Positions 11,778 through 23,691 of a stretch of DNA of 64,000 nucleotides are shown here, one piece after another. The notes under the pieces were generated by a model, which searched no databases, was not told where the DNA came from, and worked only from the letters and a program-made list of their open reading frames with translations. Both the position numbers and the translations under genes were made by a program. This DNA is from Quercus robur (Eukaryota; Streptophyta; Magnoliopsida; Fagales; Fagaceae), in contig NC_065537.1 of the NCBI RefSeq assembly GCF_932294415.1, positions 52,771,802-52,835,801 of the forward strand, written 5' to 3'. Numbering within the stretch: the first letter of the stretch is position 1; each line of letters opens with the position of its first letter.

Positions 11778-14700
11778 ATGGAAGAAGAAAGCGGGTCGAG
11801 TCAGGGTCCGGTGGCGTGCGGGTCGTGGATCCGGAGACCCGAGAAAGTGAATCTGGCTGTGTTAGCGAGGTCCAGGAAGAAGCGTGGCGATTCTGATTCC
11901 TCTCCTTCTGTGCTTCAGATCTTCTCCTTCGACCCCAAGACCGCTTCTCTCTCTTCCTCGCCTCTGGTCTCTCTCTCTCTCTCTCTCTCTACAAAACGCC
12001 GTCGTTTTTGGAGTTTGTTATTCTGTTTTTGAAAAACAAACAAAAAAAAACAAATTTCCAACTGTTTTTATTAACCGTTGCAACTGTTTTGGCAATGACT
12101 TTCTCACCGACTTCTGGGATTTTTATCTAACTGGGGTTTTTTTTTTTGGGGGTTTAGACCACGTATGTTCTTGAAGAAGTAGATGGTGATCCAGTTACGA
12201 TTACGGTGCACCCAAGCGGTGATGAGATTGTGTGCTCTACCACAAAGGGTGGCTGCAAGTGAGTTTCTTTTTCATCAATTTTCATAATTTCTCATACCCT
12301 TTACTTTGTTCTTATTGGTTTTTATGAATCAATAGCACCTTTGTCAATTTGATTATTGGACATTAATTGTTCGAATTGAAAGTTTAAGAACCAAATTGGC
12401 ACTCGCTTTAAAGCCAAAGAATGATATTTGTAAAAATTACTGTTGCTTTAGAGCCAATTTGATCATTGGACACTAATTGTTCAAATTGAAAGTCTTCAGA
12501 ACCAGTTTGATCATTGGATATTAGGTTTCATTCTTAAACTGCGAGTTTATTGCATTGGGATCAATTGTATCACAATTTCTCATACCATTTACTTTGTTCT
12601 TATTGATTTTTATGACAATTGTTGTTATTTTTGTAGTACGGTTATTATAAGTTTTTTTTTTTTTTTTTTTTTGGATATCACCCTTGGAAAAAAAAATGAG
12701 TGTCAATTTGATTATTAGCAAATCAAACAAGTTATGTCAATTTGATTATTGGACACTAAATTGTTCAAATGGAAAGTTAGGGAACCGAATTGAAACTCGC
12801 TTTAAAGTCAAACAATGATATTTGTAAAAATTACAGTTATTTTAGAGCCAATTTGATCATTGGACACTAATTGTTCAAAAATCAAAAGCCTAAGAACCAA
12901 TTTGATAGTTGGAGATTAGGTTTGTGACAAATTAACAAGTTATGTCAATTGGTCAAATTGACAGTAATTGTTCAAATTGAAAGTCTAACCAAACTGGCAC
13001 CTGCTTTAAAGTTGAAGAATGATATTTGTCAAAATTACAGTTATTTTAGAGCCAATTTGATCATTGGACACTGATTGTTCAAATCAAAAGTCTAAGAACC
13101 AATTTGATCATTGGATATTAGGTTTCATTCTTAAACTGCGAGTGTGCTTCATTCAGAACTTGTGCTACTGTATCCGTCTGTGTGTTTGTGTGTCTGTTTA
13201 CTGATTGGTCAACAACTCATGCACCCAATTGGACATGAACCCATGATCTCACCTACTGGGCCATTCTAATTGGGGGTGGAAGTGCCATTTAACCCTGAGA
13301 TCAGTGGCATGGCCTCTCTTAATCAAGCACCGCTGGTGGCTTTTATAGGTTCACCTCTGGATTATATGTAATGGGGTTTGGAAGCTATTTGACCAGTCTG
13401 AACTTTTTAAAATAGATAGTAATATGTTAATGGAGTTTAGTAATGTTAGAATAATGGTTAAGTGCATAAATTATTTAAGATTTTATTTTTATAATTTGAA
13501 TTCTGATGAATTTGGTTTTAATTTTGAGGGTTTTATGGAATTTAATTAGATGTTTTTTTTAAAAAAAATATATATGTAATTTCTAAACCTTATTAAACTA
13601 GTGCTCTTGTAATCGTGAAGGAAATTAGAATTTGAATACGAATCTTATGAGTTGAGAATGTGTTTTGTTTGGTGGTGACACCAAACCTTAGGTGGTGATG
13701 CTTAAGGTTTCTGTTCTGTTCTGTTATGTTATTTTATATATTGCTGTTCACCTACACGTCCTACACCATTAGGCCTAGGCCTAGAGCTGGTCCTGCATTG
13801 GGCCCATCATGTTCAACAGTCATCGTTGACATAGATAGCCTTTTATTATTTTGGTTTATGGCTGTCTTACCTAGTTATAGGTAGTGGATTGTATTTTTAG
13901 AGCAAACTGGATGCCGGCATTTCCTGGTAGCAACAAATTTCGGTTTTAAGGTAGTCTGGAAGGGTCAGTTGCTGTCAGAAGGTTTGAGAAAGATCTGGGG
14001 TTTAAGGGTTTCTCAAGTTATGAGAAAAGGGTTATGGTTTGGAGCTTAAATGGAAGAAAACAGATAAAAAAAATGGTAGCTGTTTGAGGCTGTGTAATTA
14101 ATGCTACATATAGTGAAGTGAACTGTAAGTAGGAAAAAGAGAAGGAGAAGGGAATGAAAGAGAGAAAGCTTCCCAGTAGGGCACACATGCCTTCCATAAT
14201 TTAAAAAAAAAAATTATATATTCTCTATATCTGCACTTCTCTTAGTAAGACTATACTTTGAATAGTAACCAAACTCCTGATTGGATTGGACCAAAGTCTA
14301 CACAAAAGCCTATAAACTGATAAGACTTGCCTATTGATAATTTCAAATTTAAGTTCTACACCAAAAAATTATGGAATTGCGAAAATATGCTTGACTATTG
14401 AAAAGCCAATTACTATAAAAGAAAATAAAACTAGTTAACTACCATAGGCACTTGTTCTTGGACCAAAAAGGCTTTTGGTTTTGCCTTAATCTTAGGCTTC
14501 CAAAGAGGATGTTTCTTCTCTAGCCATGCAACAGTTGCGCTTCAGTTGTTCTATTGTAGGCTTAGTTGTTTTTGTTCAAGCTCTTGTGCTTTTGCAAGGC
14601 TTACCTAATAAACTCTAATTCTATAGTTACTGCTTGCCAGAATATGGGGAAGCCAGAAGTTAACTTCATCTTTGCTGGTGCTCTCTGCCGGATCCTTGGC

Positions 14701-17019
14701 ATTTTGTTTTATGAGAACATTTTCCCATTAATCTGCAGAACATCATTTTGTGCTCAAGATATTGTGTGAATATTATGATAGGTCTTTAAAATGATCTCTA
14801 AGAGAAAGGGGTTAAAAAAAGAGAGTGAAAGGCGGTCAGTACATTTTCTTGTAAAAATAGCAAGTTCTGCTTGCCACTCAATATCCTCTGGTCATTTTAT
14901 TGTCTTTATTATTTTTTTTTTTTGGAAGCTACATGTCTTTAAGCATTGCTAGCTATCCATACATTCGAAAGGGTCTAGAACTATAATAAGGTGATTTCTT
15001 TTTTAATTTGCAGATTGTTTGAGTTGGTCAGTCATGATTCACAGACAAGGCTATTGGCCAAGGAACTTCCTCCTCTCCAAGGTGTTGGTCCACTGAAATG
15101 CATAGCTTTTAGCGTTGATGGATCTAGATTTGCCACTGGTGGGGAGGTAACCAATAACATATAATTTAATCAATCATTATCGTATGCTTTCTGGCACTGC
15201 ATGTTTGAACTGTTTTTATATCAAACCACTGTGATGATATATTTATTAATCAAATATAGGATGGACGTCTTAGGATTTTGGAGTGGCCAAGCCTGCGCAT
15301 TATTTTAGATGAACCAAAAGCACATATATCTGTGCGGGATATGGATTTTAGGTAACTTTAGGTCATATGTATATGTATTGTCTCTTTAAATTCATTAAAC
15401 ATGTTTTTTTATTTTTATTTTTTATGGTTATTTTATTTTATTATTTTGTTTCTAAAGTAATGCATTTTATTCAAGAAGAGGAGAAACATCCTGGACTCTA
15501 AAGAATGACAGTATATGGAACTACAATCTCTGAGAGAGTAAATAAAATTTAAAATAGAATGTATCTCACTAGTCACTACTTCCTAGAACTCTAGATTACC
15601 TAAATAAGAATCTAAAAAACAATGACTTTATTTCAATGATCAAGACCTCCACTCAATTAAAAGTGCAATTGTTTCTCTCCCTCGATACCACCCACATTAA
15701 GCACAAAGGGGCAATGTTCCGAACAATCTTCTGTGCTTAACAAACCAATTCCTTCACCAAAATAGAATATCTTCTACTTTTATAGGCTTTACACTTTGAA
15801 CTCAATTATAGAACCCCACAATTCATGAACAACTGCACAATGCAACAGCAAATAATCCACAGTTTTTCTATTACTCTTACACATACATCACCAGTCTACA
15901 ATAATAATGCCTCTATGAATAAGGTTGTCCCCCATTAAGATCTTCCCCCATGCTGTTGTCCACACAAAGAATGCAACTCTTGTTGGAGCTTTAGTACACT
16001 GGATACTTTTCCAAGGGAATGCAATATCTACAGAGCCTCTTAAAGCTTTATAATAAGATCTGACACGAAACTTTCCATTAATATTCAAACTCCACCTCAT
16101 TTGATCTGGACCCTCGACTCATTCAATCTGCCGCAGCTCCCCATCACTAGAGTCACATATGATGTTTTACAAATGTGAGCCCCATCATTTTGAGTCTTCA
16201 AGTAAGAGTTAATTGAGGCATCCATTTCTACTGCAATATCATACAATTCTGGGAATAGTTGATTGATCCCATTTCTCCCTATTTCACACCAACAACTTGC
16301 CTCCATGACTGATTGCCTTCCTACCCAAAACGCCATAGCCATTTACCTACTATGGAACTGATTGTATGTGCCCAATTTTTGCATCCTCAAACCCCCATAT
16401 TTGATAGAACATATTGTGTTGCAATCCACAATATGGTATTCAAACCTTTTTTTCCATGACTTTCCACTAATGTTTATTTATCTTAGTTGATGAGTGCCAA
16501 GACACTAAAAACAATTTTATGCAGGAAAAACATAAATAATAAGTACACTTTTGGTTTAGTTGAGCTACTACGATATGGACTGTTTCCCTTTTGGTATTTT
16601 GATGAACTAGCTTTTTATGAGATTTGAATTTTTCAAGGAAGTTATTCATTAGCTTTTTCCATTGTTCACTACCGTGAACTCTTTTTGTTTCTCTTACTTT
16701 TCTTTTCTAATAATATTCTCTTCTTACTTATCAAAAAAAAGATTTCAAGGAAATGTATTTTTTTTTTTTTTTGTCCTTATTCTTTATTTTAGGCGAGAGA
16801 GAAAGACCACCACTTTTGTTTTGAAAAAGTGCTGGCTTCATATATTGCTACAGATGCAATTTGAGAGCCCTTCAATAAATGTATTCTTGGAATGATAGTG
16901 TGGTTGTATTGGAGAGTGAGAAGATTTCAAACTATTGTCTTGTAGTACTCTTATAGAGAATCATTTAATGTTATTGGAGATTCGAGAACCATCAGATTGT
17001 CAACTGAATATCCTTTTCT

Positions 17020-17056
<37 letters not shown>

Positions 17057-20000
17057 CATCAGATTGCCAACTGAATATCCTTTACTCATATATATAAAGT
17101 GTAAATAAAACAGTATTGCCTTTACTTTTTCCCCCCAATTGTTGGCGGAAAAGAATTTTGAAAGAGAGTTGGAGATATTGCAGAGCTAAGTGCTGAATTT
17201 TTGGCTTTCTCTGTTTATCATACTCTAGCCTAGACTCGGAGTTTTTAGCTTCAACATCTACTGATGGTGCAGCAAGAATATGGAAGACAGAAGATGGTGC
17301 TCCCTTGACTACTTTGACTCGCAACTCGGTATGGTTTATCTAATTTAAAAGTCTGTGGTGGTATTATGCAGATATCCCTTATATCTTGATGTCTCATGTG
17401 GTGTCTGTTTCCTCCAGGATGAAAAGATTGAATTATGTCGGTTTTCTAAGGATGGAACAAAACCATTCCTTTTTTGCACTTTTCAGAAAGGTCGTTAATT
17501 ATCAATCTCATCTTTATAGTGAATAAATTGTTTCATCATTATTTTCAGCAACTTATTTGTATCAAATGAACAGGTAATAAGGCCGCAACTGGAGTTTGGG
17601 ACATAAGTACATGGAATAAAATTGGGTATAAGAGGCTGCTTAGAAAACCTGCTTCTATAATGTCCATAAGCCTGGATGGGAAATATCTTGCTCTGTAAGC
17701 ACTTAATTTTGTACTTTGGCTTCTGTTATTTGATAGCTAGAATTATTTTACTATTAATTCCAGGAAAAAGGAAACTTGCTTTTACTGATGTATGAGCTTG
17801 CATTTTCAACATTACTGTAATTATTTACTTTCATCTCTACTATTTCATAAAGGTAGAGGAAGACCAAAAATAATGTTAGTAGAAGTAATAAAAAAGTACA
17901 TGTTAATTAGGGAAAGTAACAGAGAATATGACTTCAGATAGAATAAAATAAAAAAAAAGAATACATGTGGCCGACCCTAATTAATTTGTTGAGGATCCAT
18001 ATTTGACCCCAAAAATTTGGGACTAAGGCTTTGTTGTTGTACTATTTCATAAAGGAAACTCTTCCTGTGCATGGATGCTACATTGAATTATTTGACCACC
18101 CTTAATATCTTTCTTAACAAAAACTAGTGACTTTATTCACTTAAAAGTTTTACCACTGCATATTTGGAAATAACTCACCACATTTGTTTCTCTCTTGTCA
18201 GATGATGCCCCACTAACTTTTACATGAAAAACTTTTTTAAATAGCTATGGAGCAATAGAAGAGAGAGGAATGTTCTTTACATGTAAAAAGAAGAAATATA
18301 AGTTCAATTTGTTGTTTCGTTGGGGGAAAATGGTGCTATGATGACTTCATTAAGTAGATTTTGTTTTCAGAATTTTGTGATTGATTTTTTTTGAGTAATA
18401 TGTTAATTTTTATTCCTTTAGGGGAAGCAAAGATGGAGACATATGTGTAGTTGACGTAAAGAAAATGGAGGTCTCCCACACAAGTAAGAGGCTACACCTG
18501 GGTGCTGGCATTGAGACGCTAGAGTTTTGTCCCAGTGAAAGGTCAGCTCCACCAATAACAATTTCTTATCTATTGATGGAGAAACTTATTATTTCTTTGG
18601 TATTACTTTTTTGATAAGTTATTTCTTTGGTATTACTATGCTGAATTGCCATAACTTTCTTTTTATCACTTTTAGAAATCAATATATTCATAGAAAAATG
18701 GTCCTTGATTTTTGTAAGGAAGACAGAATCTGAGTATAGGTCAACATTTCAACATTGGATAGACCATTATACAGATAAATGATTTACTGAATGTTTTGAA
18801 TGTAGAAACGTGAATTTGTTTTCCTCTCTCTCTCTTGTAGTGTCTTCAAGGTCTATTTTGCTTTATTTCTAAGATTTTAACTTTTAGACACAACTTCAAA
18901 GGACTTTGTCTGGTATCCCCTATTCTTGAAATTCAGATCAGCATCATAAATTTTGTTCTTCCCATCTTTGTAAAACACTTGTTTTTATAAAGTTTGTAAT
19001 GCTTCCTGTGTCCCTGCCTACTTTATTCTGGGTGTACTTTGTAACCTTTTTATTGGTTTGGAAAAGTAACAACTCTCTCTCTCTCTCTCTCCTCACTATT
19101 TAAGGTCACAGGGGGTAAATCTGACGTTTGGTATTGTTCTTTTGTTGTTTTTCCTCCCTTTCTGTTGGCCAGTCATTGAGATCTTGTTGCATTTGGATAT
19201 GACTCTTTTTGGTTTATTGGCCACCGAGGTCCATGTTTACTTAACAGCTGCCAGGTCAATAAAGTTACAATCAATGGCTGAGATGATAGTGCCCACTCTA
19301 CATGTCAATATCCAGGATCACATCTGGAAGTTTATGTCAAAATTCTTTGCATGGATTCTTTTTTGACGTTCACCACAAAAAATCCTGGCCTGTTGACAAA
19401 CCTGGTTGCCCTCACTTAGTTTGAAATACATATCCTAAAAAGTTCTAGATGAAGGGTTCTCCCATAATGGTAGGGTTTTCTGTAGTAACTGAAGGAGTTA
19501 AAACACTCTTCAAGTGGCTGGGTGAACAACTGTGACATTTGTAACCCCTGTTAGAATTAGACCACATACTTCTAACAACCTCTAATAATAAAAAGTCGTG
19601 GAGATAAATGATTGATTGTTATTAGTCAAATATAAATAATTATATTAAATGTAGGAATGGAATTGATGCTAGAAGGAAAAATCCCCTTTGGAGCTCTTGG
19701 CTTATAAAGTGACAAGCATGAAGTAGGGGAAAACACTTCAAGGAATCATAACAATATAATTGCAGCATAATTGAATGAGTTAAGAAGAAAATCTAAAATA
19801 AAATTAGTGACTGGGAGGACTTTAGTCTGCACAAAAATATATATGACTCCAGTTTGTTCCCTTTTTGATTTTAGAGTTTGTTATGAGTTTAGTGATTGGA
19901 GGAGTTAAAAGTTTGGGAGTCTAGCTTTTAGAGTCGTTAATGTGGCTATAACCCTATGGAAACATACTCTGTGATCATGTATGCTATATGAATGATAAAT

Positions 20001-20432
20001 GCTAGCCCGCACATGATTGTTTCTTAAAGTTTCTTCTGGCATCTTTATGGTTACTCCATCCAGATAATTGATCCTGACATCTATTTTAATGATATTTTTT
20101 ATTCTTTAGTTTTTAAATGCTAAAATTTTAAGTCACTTGTCACAAGTCTAGGTATGTTTATTTCTTTTTCAAAATATCAGTCGTAGAATGTAATTTGTAA
20201 GAAAACAAAATTAAAAGACTTGATTGCAAAATGTTTTTTGAAGAGATACTCTTGAAAATCTACCTTGATATAAGCCTATTGTCATCAGTCTAGATCTTTT
20301 ATGGTTTTCCGTTCTGGTTTTGGCTTCTCAATTATATGTGGGTGGGATGCATTCCTGCAGGGTTGTGCTTACTACTACTACTGAATGGGGAGCTGTGGTG
20401 ACCAAGCTAAGTGTTCCAGCAGATTGGAAAGG

Positions 20433-20469
<37 letters not shown>

Positions 20470-20731
20470 TTATTTATTTATATAATGCGTGTGTGTGTGT
20501 TTTTATTTGGCCCTTTTAACCAGAATTTCTGTCAAACATGCAGAGTGGCAGATCTATATGTTGCTGTTAGGAATGTTTTTGGCATCAGCTGTTGTATTTT
20601 ATATCTTCTTTGAGAACTCTGATTCATTTTGGAAGTTCCCAAATCAAGCAGCTAAGCCTAAGATTGGAACCTTATTAGGAGATCCACAATCCTCTGATGA
20701 TCCAAATGTTTGGGGTCCATTGGATATGTGA
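11778..20731 (+). CDS. PHF1: PHF1 / SEC12-like protein 1, WD40 membrane protein
   Basis: Plant-specific SEC12-related ER protein. In Arabidopsis and rice, PHF1 is needed for ER exit of high-affinity phosphate transporters (PHT1). Ten exons splice into 395 aa with all phases agreeing: 11778-11966, 12158-12258, 15014-15146, 15260-15351, 17229-17328, 17418-17490, 17574-17694, 18422-18541, 20361-20431, 20544-20731. The N-terminus has the family signature (VACGSWIRRPEKVNL, IFSFDPKTASLSSSP). Several WD40 blades follow, including GGEDGRLRILEW, STDGAARIWKTEDG and GSKDGDICVVDV. One transmembrane helix (about residues 337-357) and a short lumenal tail (ENSDSFWKFP..) close the protein. I favour PHF1 over the canonical SEC12-like 2 because of this N-terminus. 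Introns 2, 4 and 8 are large and hold repeats; the exons look intact. Confidence 0.92.
12340..13145. repeat. Three imperfect ~200-bp tandem copies in PHF1 intron 2
   Basis: A unit of about 200 bp with the landmarks 'tttgatcattggacacta', 'gctttaaag' and 'aatgatatttgt' occurs near 12340-12545, 12700-12925 and 12944-13145. Copies 1 and 3 both end ttcattcttaaactgcgag. The second copy is interrupted by a poly(T) tract and extra sequence. No coding content. Confidence 0.7.
15440..16460 (-). mobile_element. L1-type LINE fragment in PHF1 intron 4 (antisense)
   Basis: Two open pieces on the minus strand (16342-16097 and 16100-15888) carry the region after the reverse transcriptase and the zinc-binding RVT domain (motifs FRVRSYYKAL, PWKSIQCTKAPTRVAFFVW). 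This is typical of plant non-LTR retrotransposons. The two pieces are in different frames, and stops follow, so the copy is dead and truncated at both coding ends. It lies opposite to PHF1 transcription. Ends are approximate; T-rich sequence near 15400-15450 may mark its 3' tail. Confidence 0.75.
16985..17095. repeat. (AC)n microsatellite between two direct repeats
   Basis: A TA/CA dinucleotide run near 17020-17056 separates two nearly identical stretches (accatcagattg.caactgaatatcctt..., starting near 16990 and 17056). This looks like a short local duplication with the microsatellite in the middle, in PHF1 intron 4. Confidence 0.75.
17855..18039 (+). mobile_element. 5'-truncated LINE tail in PHF1 intron 7, 16-bp TSD
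   Basis: The insert is bracketed by identical 16-bp repeats (tactatttcataaagg at 17839-17854 and 18040-18055). Its 3' end, 'tttgggactaaggctttgttgttg', is the well-known tail type of plant non-LTR elements that end in (GTT)n rather than poly(A). Only 185 bp remain, so it is a strongly 5'-truncated LINE or a SINE sharing that tail. It is in the same direction as the host gene and away from splice sites. Confidence 0.82.
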
Positions 20732-21233
20732 GCGCTCTACACGAGCCATTCTCCAGGAGTCATACGAAGTTGCATCAGAAATAGGATGCAGAATAAGTTT
20801 TTTCTATCTTCAAGACCTTTTAGATTTAAGACTGAAAGTCTTGTAGCATACTAAACATGCAAGTCAAAATTATTTAGGTTGGAAAAAAACAGGAAGAAAG
20901 AATGTGTAGTTTATCGCATATTTTTTTGCTTATTTATTTTTTTCTTGTATTCTTTGAAATTTAATTTTAGAGCATATTAGTAGAAATTTGTGTGGTTTAA
21001 GGTTAAGAGGATCATTTATATACTTTTTTTGAAAATGAAAGTGTTCTTGTGGAAGGCAGAATTTGATATTTGTGGCTGGTGTTATAACCTTCAAACTTCC
21101 AAGCTTGCATTAGTGTTGGGGTCAGCACTAAAAGTCATATGCACATCACTATTACCTTGTTCTAACTTGTAAGATAGAGTTTGAATGCTAAAAGAATCAA
21201 GATTCACAATGTCATTAGCTCAATCCTAGCGAG

Positions 21234-21305
<72 letters not shown>

Positions 21306-21557
21306 ATTTGCAAGTGTAATCATGTATAAATTTTATTCCTCTCTTAAATCAAACTGACTCCGCCACTGTTAGGAGCAATTTGGTAAAATAATAAATATTT
21401 TGATAAATTGATTTGTTTTAGTAAAATAGGTTTGGTTATTAAAGGTACCTAAAACACTCAAGGCCGAACCTCTCCCAAAATTGATTGGGTATTAAAAAGT
21501 TCAATCTAACCATAAATATGCAACTGTCAAATTTTTTTTTTTAGAGTGGGTTACATA
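20732..21557. other. PHF1 3' flank with (TA)n(GA)n microsatellite
   Basis: Presumed 3' UTR and downstream spacer. A compound microsatellite, (TA)n followed by about 22 GA units, lies near 21234-21302. No other feature is visible. Confidence 0.6.
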
Positions 21558-21579
21558 CCTGGAAATAGGGCTGTCCAAC

Positions 21580-21750
21580 GGGTTCAGGACCCGTTCAAAC
21601 CGCCCGAATCCGACCGACCCGAAGCCCAACGGGTCGGCCTGAAGCTTTTGGCAGTTCGGGTTCGGTTCCTTCTCTCAGGAAACCAGAATATTCGGTTCGG
21701 GTTGCGGGTTAAGGGTTTAAAAACCCGTACAAACCGACCCGACCGAAGTT
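21580..21750. repeat. hAT left subterminal CGGGTC/GACCCG cluster
   Basis: About a dozen CCCGA/CGGGT-type words in both orientations sit in 170 bp directly inside the left terminus. A matching cluster lies at 27365-27525. By analogy with Ac they are probably transposase-binding sites; that role is inferred. Confidence 0.7.
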
Positions 21751-23691
21751 TAAAAAAAAAAAAAAAAAAATTCTGATCCAGGGGCAGATCACGTGAACTG
21801 AGAGTCAGTGGACTGATAATTGACAAGATGGAGCACTGTTGTTTCTGCCTCATTGAGAACCACACGGCACCTGTGCTGCTGCCTGCTGTGCACCACAAAT
21901 TTCTTTCCACTCAAAAAGTAAACATCAAATCACCAGCTGCCCATAAGTCTTCAGAACGGCTAAAAAATTAAAACTAAACTCTAAGTCTCAACTCAAAAGC
22001 CTAAAATTGGAACTAAAACTCTAAAAACCTAAACTTTCCCAGTTTCCCTTCATTCTTCAGTCCGGCCTTCTCTCTCTCTCTCTCTCTCTGTAAAGTCTCA
22101 AAAGCCTAAAACTAAAAGCCTAAAATTGGAACTAAAAATCTAAAAGCCTAAACTTTCCAAAAGCCTAAACTTTCCCTTCATTCTTCACTAACACTTCAGA
22201 GTCCAGCCTTCTCTCTCTCACTCTCCAAGTCTCTTCACTCTTCTCTAGTCTTCGGCCTCCTCACTAACTCTCTTCCGTCTTCACTTTCCTCTAATTCTCT
22301 TCAGGCTTCACTCTCTCTCTCTCTCTCTCTATCTCTCTCTACCAGCCGGTCCAGCCCCAAATGGCTAGTCGGCTACCCTTCAAATCAAACTCAGATTTGA
22401 TCTTTCCCATGCCTCTGTTCATGAATCATAGTTTAGGGTTTCAAGACTCAACTTGGCTACACTTCTCAAAATCAAAATCAAAATCAGATTTTCCCTCATA
22501 TCTCTCTCTTATAAATTGGACTTTTCCCGAGTGTTCTACGTTCTCTCTGCTCTCTAGTCTCTCTAGTCTCTAGTGATTTCAAAATCTCTTATTTTTATTT
22601 TGAAACAAACAAATCCCTTTACTCCTTAACACTCAGCCTCTCAGACTCGGCTTCCTAGTCTCAGATCAGGTAAAGTTTCTTCCTTCCTATTTCATCCCTC
22701 TTTTTCTGTATTTTGTGTTTGTGATTCGGCAAATAAAGAGGAAAGCTTGATGATTTTCAGTCCTTTGTATGGTATAATCCGTTCTTCATTGATGCTAGAA
22801 ATTGCTAAGCTTTATTTTATTTTATTTGTTAATGTTGTGATCTGCTACTTAATTGCATTCGGCAAATATGAAATCAAACTTATTTGTTAATAGTTTCTCA
22901 GATTGTTAATCCGTTCTTCATTGATGCTAGAAATCAAACTTATTTGTTAATAGTCTCTCAGATTGTTAAATGCATTATAAGGAATCTAATTTTCATTTCA
23001 CCTTGTACAAATATGTGTTCTTTAATGTTGTGATCTGCTACTGAGTGTTATTTTCATTCGGCAAATATGTGTTATTTCCTCTTTTTTTGCCCAATCTGGG
23101 TTTATCATTTTGTTAGTGCTCTGTGTGTGATTTGTTAGTGCTCCCTGGGTTTATCATTTTCTTGCTTTGACTCATTATGGTAGTGCTCTGAGTGTGATTT
23201 GTATCTGCCCTATTTTATTCCTTGTTTGTTTTTTTTTTTAATGATCAATATACTTGTATCTTCACTGTAAAAAAAGAATATGAACCCCTATTTTAACAAG
23301 ATGAAATCCAAACACATTTTTATTTTCTTATCTGCCTGTTTTATTCTTTGTTTTGTTTCGTTTTCTATGATCAATGTACTTGCATCTTCACTGTATAAAA
23401 AAGAAGAAGATGAGCCTCTATTTTAAAAAGATGAAATCCACATTCTTATTTTCTTATGTGATTGTATTTTATTACTCGTTTGATTCATTTTGCTTTCTTA
23501 ACTTAAAATTTTGAAATGTTAATTTTATACAGGAGTTGAAATCCTAGGCTTTTTGCTTCCTTTTCAAGGTTAAATCCCTGATAGCTGAGAGTTCTTTGAG
23601 GTATCCTTTCTTTCTCTTTTAACTTCTTGTTATTGTTTGTGTGTTACTTTTATGGTTGTTTGCTAATCTATAAATTTGATGTTTATAGGTT

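Noticed and set aside
14566-14769. 67-codon frame in PHF1 intron 2
   Set aside because: No recognised motif, no splice context, within an intron.
20320-20613. 97-codon frame over PHF1 exons 9-10
   Set aside because: Reads through the (CT)n/(TA)n intron; the spliced exons give the conserved protein instead.
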